Below, in pieces: positions 16,801 to 19,923 of a DNA stretch of 19,923 bases. This DNA comes from CAYVQU01 sp964453155 (lineage in GTDB: Bacteria; Chloroflexota; Anaerolineae; Anaerolineales; UBA11858). Positions within the stretch are counted from its first letter, which is position 1, and each line of letters opens with the position of its first letter. The translations under genes were made by a program, and so were the position numbers. Location: NCBI GenBank assembly GCA_964453155.1, contig CAYVQU010000095.1:1-19923 (forward strand), in the 5' to 3' direction. The notes under the pieces were generated by a model, which did not search any database, had not been told where the DNA came from, and worked only from the letters and a program-made list of their open reading frames with translations.

Positions 16801-17410
16801 TTTGGACCACGTCCTGGCTTCCGGCCGCAACGTCAACGTTTTGGTCATGGACACCCAAGTGTACTCCAACACCGGTGGTCAGTCTTCCAAAGCAACCCCC
16901 ATTGGCGCAGTCGCCAAATTCGCTGCCAACGGTAAAGACATCCCCCGCAAGGACCTCGGCATGATCGCCATGTCCTACGGCTACGTCTACGTGGCCCAGG
17001 TTGCGATGGGTATGAGCGATGTTCAAACCCTGCGGGCCTTCATGGAAGCCGACGCTTACGATGGCCCCTCCTTGATCCTGGCGTACAGCCACTGTATCGC
17101 CCACGGGATTGACATGAGCAAGGGTCTGACCCAACAGAAATTGGCTGTCCAATCCGGTCTGTGGCCGCTGTACCGTTACAACCCCGCCTGGGCCGATGCG
17201 GGAAAGAACCCCCTCAAACTGGACTCCAAGGCTCCGTCCGTGCCGCTGTCCGACTTCGCCTACAATGAGACCCGCTACCGCATGCTGCTCCAAAGCGATG
17301 AGGAACGCGCTCAGGCCCTGATGGAAAAGGGTCAGCAAACCGTTCGCTCCCGCTGGACCCTGTACGAACAGATGGCTGCCATGCACTACGGTGGCAACGG
17401 GAAAGAGTAA
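13841..17410 (+). CDS. nifJ: Pyruvate:ferredoxin (flavodoxin) oxidoreductase, single-chain homodimer type
   Basis: The protein is 1189 aa, the normal length for one-polypeptide PFOR. Domain I (1-~255) holds the catalytic-site residues T31 (ITPSS), E64 (MQAEGGAAGAVHGA) and R114. The CoA-contacting domain III, gamma-type domain and EKR region follow. A ferredoxin-like domain binds two 4Fe-4S clusters through C696/C699/C702/C706 and C752/C755/C758/C762. The proximal cluster is held by C826/C829 (GACAGCGET), C854 (ATGCSS) and C1085 (SHCIAHG). The thiamine-diphosphate site is GDGWAYDIGYGG with N1010 in VYSNTGG. It converts pyruvate, CoA and oxidised ferredoxin/flavodoxin to acetyl-CoA, CO2 and reduced carrier, reversibly, in the cytosol. 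Codon bias is strong, suggesting high expression. It is monocistronic with a terminator right behind it; a DHOD-like gene follows from its own promoter. Confidence 0.97.
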   Translation: MTRKIKTLDGTEAVAAVAHKINEVIAIYPITPSSGMGELADAYSAEGQTNIWGTVPLVVEMQAEGGAAGAVHGALQTGSLTTTFTASQGLLLMIPNMYKIAGELTPTVFHVSARSLAAQALSIFGDHSDVMAARSTGWGMLASASVQEAHDFALVSQAASLETRVPFLHFFEGFRVSHEVTKIEMLSDEDLAEMIPLELVHAHRARAMTPDNPVVRGTAQNPDVFFQARESVNPFYETCADAVQESFDKFAGLVGRQYNLFDYTGADDAERVIVVMGAGGITAAETANYLANQGEKVGVVQVRCFRPFSVKHLMAALPATVKKVSVLDRTKEPGAAGEPLYQDVITGIAEGLAEGIAPFEVAPRVVGGRYGLSSKEFTPAMVKGLFDDLSNDKPKNHFTIGINDDLTNSSVEYDPTFSLDDPDTIEAIFYGLGADGTVGANKNSIKIIGEETENFAQGFFNYDSKKSGAKTNSHLRFGPNPINAPYLISEANFVACHQFSFLEQIEMLANVKQGGVFLLNSIYGPDEVWNHLPVEVQTAIIEKELEFYVIDGYEVAEKTGMGTRINTIMQTCFFAISGVLPKDEAIVAIKDAIKKTYGKRGEAIVQKNYAAVDQALAHMFKVNVPAEVTSTFTRRDAVPAEAPEFVRDVLGTIIAGKGDDLPVSALPNDGTYPTATTKWEKRNITLDIPVWEPDLCIQCGKCAFVCPHACIRQNVYDPSYLDNAPETFKSLDAKYREFPGTKFTIQVSPEDCTGCELCVEVCPAKDKSQVGRKALNMAEQPPIRDQEVENWDYFLTIPEVDRTAMKLSTVKNSQLLEPLFEFSGACAGCGETPYVKLASQLFGDRMIIANATGCSSIYGGNLPTTPYSVNKDGRGPTWNNSLFEDNAEFGMGFRLTIDKQNEYAKELVAQLGATIGDQLAEELLNADMSDEAGLKAQRERVEILKGKLADSDDPKAKDLLSLADVLVKKSVWIFGGDGWAYDIGYGGLDHVLASGRNVNVLVMDTQVYSNTGGQSSKATPIGAVAKFAANGKDIPRKDLGMIAMSYGYVYVAQVAMGMSDVQTLRAFMEADAYDGPSLILAYSHCIAHGIDMSKGLTQQKLAVQSGLWPLYRYNPAWADAGKNPLKLDSKAPSVPLSDFAYNETRYRMLLQSDEERAQALMEKGQQTVRSRWTLYEQMAAMHYGGNGKE

Positions 17411-17442
17411 TTTCTGCCCGAAATTTTCGTGCTACAATCGAG

Positions 17443-17473
17443 GGAGATGAGGCTTAGCTTCATCTCCTTTTTT
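17443..17473 (+). terminator. Intrinsic terminator of nifJ
   Basis: Stem GGAGATGAGGC/GCTTCATCTCC (17443-17453, 17457-17467; one G-U pair, 3-nt loop) is followed by TTTTTT. It lies 33 nt after the stop codon. Confidence 0.92.
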
Positions 17474-17482
17474 ATTTTGTCT

Positions 17483-17510
17483 CACGCGAAAGCGCAAAGA
17501 CGCCAAGTTT
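17483..17510. repeat. Single-arm GCAAAG-type intergenic repeat
   Basis: The segment reads CACGCGAAAG, CGCAAAGA, CGCCAAGTTT. It shares CACGC-(GA)AAG, CGCAAAG and CGCCAAGTTT blocks with the inverted repeat at 13611-13666. It lies just past the nifJ terminator and just before the next promoter. Confidence 0.6.
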
Positions 17511-17514
17511 AATA

Positions 17515-17544
17515 TTGATACTTTCACAAATTGTTAAATATAAT
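17515..17544 (+). promoter_or_regulatory. Predicted sigma70-type promoter for the 33-codon ORF and the DHOD-like gene
   Basis: TTGATA (17515-17520), 18-nt spacer, perfect TATAAT (17539-17544). The expected start near 17551 gives a ~190-nt leader ahead of the DHOD-like gene containing a hairpin and a short ORF. Confidence 0.65.
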
Positions 17545-17573
17545 CAAGATTCACAGAATATTCAGGATAAACC

Positions 17574-17603
17574 AACATCCTTTTTAGGGATAAGAAGGAT
17601 GTT
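17574..17603 (+). promoter_or_regulatory. Leader hairpin that sequesters the SD of a 33-codon ORF
   Basis: A perfect 9-bp stem AACATCCTT/AAGGATGTT (17574-17582, 17595-17603; 12-nt loop). The 3' arm contains AAGGA (17595-17599), the only SD of the ORF starting at 17607. No U-run follows, so it is not a terminator. Confidence 0.5.
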
Positions 17604-17606
17604 TCT

Positions 17607-17708
17607 ATGCCTCAATTGACTGAGATTCTCTTTGCACCTTGGCAGTTTCGCGTGATGAAAAAATGTATGAAGCTTTTTGGTAAGATTTTTTATAACCAAC
17701 CCTTCTAG
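17607..17708 (+). CDS. Small ORF / candidate leader peptide (33 aa), unknown
   Basis: ATG 17607 to TAG 17706-17708 encodes 33 residues beginning MPQLTEILFAPWQF, with a basic, aromatic second half (VMKKCMKLFGKIFY). AAGGA sits 7 nt upstream of the ATG, normal spacing, but inside the 3' arm of a 9-bp hairpin. The ORF lies inside the predicted leader between the promoter at 17515-17544 and the DHOD-like gene, ending 36 nt before that gene's ATG. It matches no family I know. It could be a regulatory leader peptide, a small amphipathic membrane-associated protein, or chance; the SD plus promoter placement makes chance less attractive. Phe codons and U-runs near its end are noted, without a proven attenuator. 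Confidence 0.4.
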   Translation: MPQLTEILFAPWQFRVMKKCMKLFGKIFYNQPF

Positions 17709-17744
17709 GTTGAAGTACAAATACCAATTTATAAGGAGATTGTT

Positions 17745-18737
17745 ATGGTGGACTTAAAGACAACGTACCTTGGATTAGATCTGAAGAACCCCCTCGTGGC
17801 CGCAGCCTCGCCCTTGTCAGAAGATGTGGTAATGGTCAAAGCCTTGGCCGATGCCGGTGTATCAGCAGTTGTGATGTATTCGCTCTTTGAGGAGCAAATC
17901 ATCCACGAGAGCATGGAACTGGATCACTTTTTGAATCAGAGCACAGAGTCCCATGCGGAGGCGCTCTCATACTTCCCTGACACCGGAAAATACACCCTGG
18001 GGCCGGACGTTTACGTGGAACAGGTCAAAAAACTCAAAGACGCGGTTGATATTCCGATCATTGGGAGCCTGAATGGGGTTTCAACGGGTGGCTGGATCGA
18101 ATATGCCCAGAAAATTCAGGAGGCTGGTGCTGATGCTTTGGAACTTAATCTTTACTACCTCCCCACCGATGTCAATTTGACTAGTGCCGACTTGGAAGCT
18201 GCCTACATCACTTTGGTTCGCAATGTGAGTGAAAGCATTGAGATTCCGGTGGCAGTAAAACTTAGCCCATCCTTTACGGCACTACCTAACATGGCTAAAC
18301 GAATGGTAGATGCCGGGGCAGAAGGGTTTGTGCTCTTTAATCGATTCTATCAACCCGACTTCGATCTGGATGAACTGGAAGTGGTGCCTAACCTGCAATT
18401 GAGCAAATCGGCTGAACTCCGCTTGCCGCTACGTTGGATCTCGATCTTGTATGGCAAAGTCGAGGCTGATTTTGCCCTGACCAGCGGTGTTCACAAGCAC
18501 ACCGATGTTCTCAAAGCCATGATGGCAGGAGCGAAGGTCACCCAACTGGCTTCGGTGCTACTCAACAAAGGCCCGGCGCGGGCCGCCAAGATTTTGGACA
18601 AACTCGAAGACTGGATGGTCGAAAACGAATACGAATCCATCGAACAGATGCAGGGTAGCATGAGTCAGCAAGCGGCAGCAGACCCCTCAGCGTTTGAGCG
18701 AGCTAACTATATGAAAGTATTGAATTCTTATCGGTAA
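17745..18737 (+). CDS. Dihydroorotate dehydrogenase-like flavoprotein (TIM barrel, atypical active site)
   Basis: This 330-aa protein has the overall DHOD/PyrD class 1 pattern. It shows the N-terminal TTYLGLDLKNPLVAAASPLS, IIGSLNGVSTGGWIEYA near 105-121, AVKLSP at 170-175 (flavin-contacting Lys172) and a C-terminal TSGVHKHTDVLKAMMAGA phosphate-binding region. It is therefore likely an FMN-binding barrel. The segment that should read N-L-S-C-P-N, carrying the catalytic Cys of class 1 enzymes, is NLYYLP (135-140), so ordinary dihydroorotate oxidation is doubtful. Genes annotated as 'dihydroorotate dehydrogenase-like' commonly sit beside PFOR genes in several phyla (recalled, not checked), hinting at a redox role linked to pyruvate metabolism. 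Translation start is firm: AAGGAG lies 6 nt before the ATG. It has its own promoter downstream of nifJ. I give no pyrD symbol because the reaction is unproven. Confidence 0.85.
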   Translation: MVDLKTTYLGLDLKNPLVAAASPLSEDVVMVKALADAGVSAVVMYSLFEEQIIHESMELDHFLNQSTESHAEALSYFPDTGKYTLGPDVYVEQVKKLKDAVDIPIIGSLNGVSTGGWIEYAQKIQEAGADALELNLYYLPTDVNLTSADLEAAYITLVRNVSESIEIPVAVKLSPSFTALPNMAKRMVDAGAEGFVLFNRFYQPDFDLDELEVVPNLQLSKSAELRLPLRWISILYGKVEADFALTSGVHKHTDVLKAMMAGAKVTQLASVLLNKGPARAAKILDKLEDWMVENEYESIEQMQGSMSQQAAADPSAFERANYMKVLNSYR

Positions 18738-18758
18738 TCCTTTTCATTTAAGGACTAG

Positions 18759-18793
18759 AAACAAAACAGGGCCACTCAATTGAGTGGCCCTGT
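18759..18793. terminator. Convergent (bidirectional) terminator between the DHOD-like gene and infA
   Basis: A 28-bp perfect palindrome (18766-18793) with arm ACAGGGCCACTC forms a 12-bp stem and AATT loop. On the minus strand it is followed by TTTTGTTT, good for rpsU-infA. On the plus strand only ACGTTTT follows, so stopping there may be weaker. Confidence 0.85.
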
Positions 18794-18870
18794 ACGTTTT
18801 AAAGAAAGGGCTTTAGATCATTTCAGCATTCTTAACAGAATACTGGTCCCCTGAAACACCGGAAATCAGG

Positions 18871-19128
18871 CTATTTTTTTCGAGGAGGTGGGGGTGGTCC
18901 CCCGCCTTTTTTGTGGCGGTAAACAATCCGCCCACGAGTTAGATCGTAGGGAGACATTTCAATGCGAACGCGGTCACCCAACAAAATGCGAATATAGTAC
19001 TTGCGCATCTTACCAGATAAATAAGCGAGAACTTCATGTCCATTATCTAGGCGGACTTTAAATTGCGTGCTGGGCAACGCTTCGATGACTGAGCCTTCTG
19101 CCAGGATCTTATTATCGTCTTTAGCCAT
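18871..19128 (-). CDS. infA: Translation initiation factor IF-1 with a polyproline C-terminal tail
   Basis: This 85-aa protein is a single OB-fold S1-like domain (MAKDDNKILAEGSVIEALPS..., LAYLSGKMRKYYIRILLGDRV, YDLTRGRIVYRHK). IF-1 binds the 30S A site and assists IF-2 and IF-3 during initiation. Typical IF-1 has 72 aa and ends at about GRIVYRHK or GRITYRFK. This one carries an extra basic tail, KGGGPPPPPRKK, with five prolines in a row (78-82). The SD-like GGAAGGTG lies just upstream. It is the second gene of a leftward rpsU-infA pair with a 46-bp gap, not in the usual ribosomal-protein spc cluster. The window cannot show whether a second infA exists elsewhere in the genome. Confidence 0.95.
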   Translation of the reverse strand: MAKDDNKILAEGSVIEALPSTQFKVRLDNGHEVLAYLSGKMRKYYIRILLGDRVRIEMSPYDLTRGRIVYRHKKGGGPPPPPRKK

Positions 19129-19174
19129 TTACACCTTCCGGGTTTAGTTTGGGTTTCAAATAGAAATTAATTGA

Positions 19175-19369
19175 TTATCGGCGGGAAAATTTGCGACGTT
19201 TGAGTCGGCGAATTGCTTTCTTCTTTTCGATTCGGCGCAACTCACTCTTAGAAACGAACCACCGTTTGCGACGCACAGTGCTCAAAACACCACTCTTGGC
19301 AACTTTCTTACGAAAACGGCGCAAAAGCTGCTCCGGTGACTCGTTTGATCGTAAATATACGGTCGGCAA
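19175..19369 (-). CDS. rpsU: Small ribosomal subunit protein bS21
   Basis: This 64-aa, highly basic protein is numbered from the TTG at 19369-19367. The family pattern is clear: MPTVYLRSNESPEQLLRRFRKKVAKSGVL followed by a basic helix ending RRLKRRKFSRR. A GTG at 19378-19376 would add three residues, but that codon lies inside the Shine-Dalgarno itself. From the TTG, AGGAGG has about 8 nt spacing and the protein begins Met-Pro, as bS21 proteins usually do. bS21 sits near the 3' end of 16S rRNA on the 30S platform and influences mRNA SD recognition. It is the first gene of the rpsU-infA unit, behind a ~200-nt leader downstream (minus strand) of the 5S rRNA gene. Confidence 0.93.
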   Translation of the reverse strand: MPTVYLRSNESPEQLLRRFRKKVAKSGVLSTVRRKRWFVSKSELRRIEKKKAIRRLKRRKFSRR

Positions 19370-19374
19370 AATTT

Positions 19375-19385
19375 TCACCTCCTTT
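19375..19385 (-). promoter_or_regulatory. Extended Shine-Dalgarno that decides the rpsU start
   Basis: Minus-strand AAAGGAGGTGA is an 11-nt perfect complement to the usual bacterial 16S 3' tail (TCACCTCCTTT). It overlaps the in-frame GTG at 19378, ruling that codon out as start, and lies at ideal distance from the TTG at 19369. Confidence 0.8.
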
Positions 19386-19420
19386 GGTTCACAAGATTAT
19401 CTTGAATAAAATGAGTTTTT

Positions 19421-19458
19421 AAACAAAAACTCGGTCTGCGTTCGCGCCAACAGCCGAG
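19421..19458 (-). terminator. Terminator-like hairpin in the rpsU leader (candidate attenuator)
   Basis: Minus-strand CTCGGCTG pairs with CAG-A-CCGAG (19458-19451 with 19438-19430; one bulged A), followed by TTTTTGTTT (19429-19421). A second hairpin, GAGTTTTT/AAAAACTC (19413-19432), overlaps its 3' arm, so the two are mutually exclusive. It ends ~50 nt before the rpsU start. Confidence 0.45.
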
Positions 19459-19576
19459 GAAGAAACAGGTTAATTTCTTTATCCACTCGATTTCACTGAT
19501 GAACTGCACACTCTCCTGTTGACTGGCAACATGTTGCTGGACAACTACGCATGCGCAAACTCACGAACGCGGGGGT

Positions 19577-19605
19577 ATTATATCCAAGGCTCAAAGCCTT
19601 GTCTA
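19577..19605 (-). promoter_or_regulatory. Predicted rpsU-infA promoter with a dyad in its spacer
   Basis: On the minus strand: TAGACA (19605-19600), 17-nt spacer, perfect TATAAT (19582-19577). The dyad CAAGGCT-CAA-AGCCTTG (19585-19601) fills nearly the whole spacer and could be an operator. The expected start near 19570 gives a ~200-nt leader. Confidence 0.55.
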
Positions 19606-19612
19606 CCTTATC

Positions 19613-19663
19613 AGGTAAATGCGCCAAGGGTGCTAGAAAAAACGGTTGATAGCGCATTTACTT
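19613..19663. repeat. Inverted repeat upstream of the rpsU promoter
   Basis: AGGTAAATGCGC (19613-19624) and GCGCATTTACTT (19652-19663) are inverted copies at 11/12 positions around a 27-nt loop. The function is unknown. It lies in the 481-bp stretch between rpsU and 5S rRNA, which shows no convincing gene. Confidence 0.5.
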
Positions 19664-19778
19664 CAGCTTGACGGTGAAAATAGCTCGAATTTTTGATATT
19701 TTCAAACCAGCAAGGGCTTAAGTAGATTTCGGAAAGACCGCTGAAATAGAATTCATGTCCAAACCGTAACCTGCTCAG

Positions 19779-19827
19779 GTGTGACGGTAAATCTAACAAA
19801 TCCTATATCAACTACAAACCGTCACAC
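19779..19827. repeat. Inverted repeat just downstream of the 5S rRNA gene
   Basis: GTGTGACGGT (19779-19788) and ACCGTCACAC (19818-19827) are a perfect 10-bp inverted repeat with a 29-nt loop. A further TGACGGTGAA occurs at 19669-19678. No U-run follows on the minus strand, so it is not a standard rRNA terminator; it could be an RNA-processing stem. Confidence 0.5.
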
Positions 19828-19850
19828 ACTTAAATAGAAAAAGTCTTTTT

Positions 19851-19923
19851 GGCGACGACCTACTCTCCCAGGGGGCTGCCCCCCAAGTACCATCGGCGCT
19901 GACGGGCTTAACTGCCGGGTTCG
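19851..19923 (-). rRNA. rrf: 5S ribosomal RNA, 3' portion (cut by window edge)
   Basis: The minus strand reads CGAACCCGGCAGTTAAGCCC, then CGCCGATGGTACTTGGGGGG and CCCCTGGGAGAGTAGGTCG, ending TCGCC near 19851. These are the conserved loop and helix IV/V sequences of bacterial 5S rRNA. About 73 of an expected ~115-120 nt are inside the window. The exact 3' end is uncertain because the pairing 5' strand lies outside. rpsU-infA lies downstream on the same strand. Confidence 0.93.

Noticed and set aside
6957..17510. CRISPR array from the short repeats
   Set aside because: Copies are few, far apart, of unequal length and without regular spacers or cas genes.
19611..19799. 62-codon minus-strand open frame between 5S rRNA and rpsU
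   Set aside because: It has no SD, no family likeness and contains the inverted repeats, so it is most likely chance.

Overview
The window looks like chromosomal DNA from an anaerobic or facultatively anaerobic bacterium. My best guess is a Chloroflexota/Anaerolineae-type genome. That is an inference from gene content and protein style (K+-independent H+-pyrophosphatase, one-polypeptide pyruvate:ferredoxin oxidoreductase, FmdB zinc ribbon with a Gly/Ser/Cys tail, GH42 plus cytosolic sulfatases). No 16S is present to confirm it. Nothing looks like phage or plasmid DNA. The only sign of rearrangement is a truncated gene at the left edge.

Layout, left to right. (1) 3-323 (-): first ~88 codons of a DUF255/YyaL-type thioredoxin-domain gene, which then runs into unrelated sequence and a stop. 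(2) 551-2491 (+): cation:proton antiporter with a C-terminal RCK regulatory module whose nucleotide-binding motif is degenerate. (3) 2691-3353 (-): NarL/LuxR-type response regulator without a kinase beside it. (4) 3526-8356 (+): a three-gene catabolic operon of one GH42 beta-galactosidase and two type I sulfatases, none with a signal peptide. (5) 8397-10363 (+): DNA polymerase IV, an overlapping DUF6504-like gene and a small four-helix membrane protein, closed by a perfect 22-bp-stem terminator. (6) 10647-10874 (-): FmdB-type zinc ribbon. (7) 11203-13509 (+): membrane H+-pyrophosphatase. (8) 13841-17410 (+): nifJ-type pyruvate:ferredoxin (flavodoxin) oxidoreductase. (9) 17515-18737 (+): promoter, hairpin, 33-codon ORF and a dihydroorotate-dehydrogenase-like gene. 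(10) 18871-19369 (-): rpsU then infA, transcribed leftward behind a long structured leader. (11) 19851-19923 (-): 3' part of a 5S rRNA, cut by the window edge.

Functional picture: the GH42/sulfatase operon would desulfate and cleave imported galactosides in the cytosol. NifJ oxidises pyruvate to acetyl-CoA and reduced ferredoxin. The H+-pyrophosphatase recovers energy from PPi, and the antiporter handles ion balance. DinB plus its partner serve translesion synthesis. Codon usage in hppA and nifJ is visibly more C-ending and G+C-rich than in flanking genes, which fits high expression.

The parts most worth a second look are: the 17.5-18.7 kb leader, where a 9-bp hairpin sequesters the ribosome-binding site of a 33-aa ORF ahead of a DHOD-like protein lacking the catalytic NLSCPN motif; the rpsU leader, with a dyad in its promoter spacer, a terminator-like hairpin and an 11-nt SD leading to a TTG start; the dispersed GCAAAG/CACAAAG repeat family; and two genes with promoters placed for leaderless transcription.
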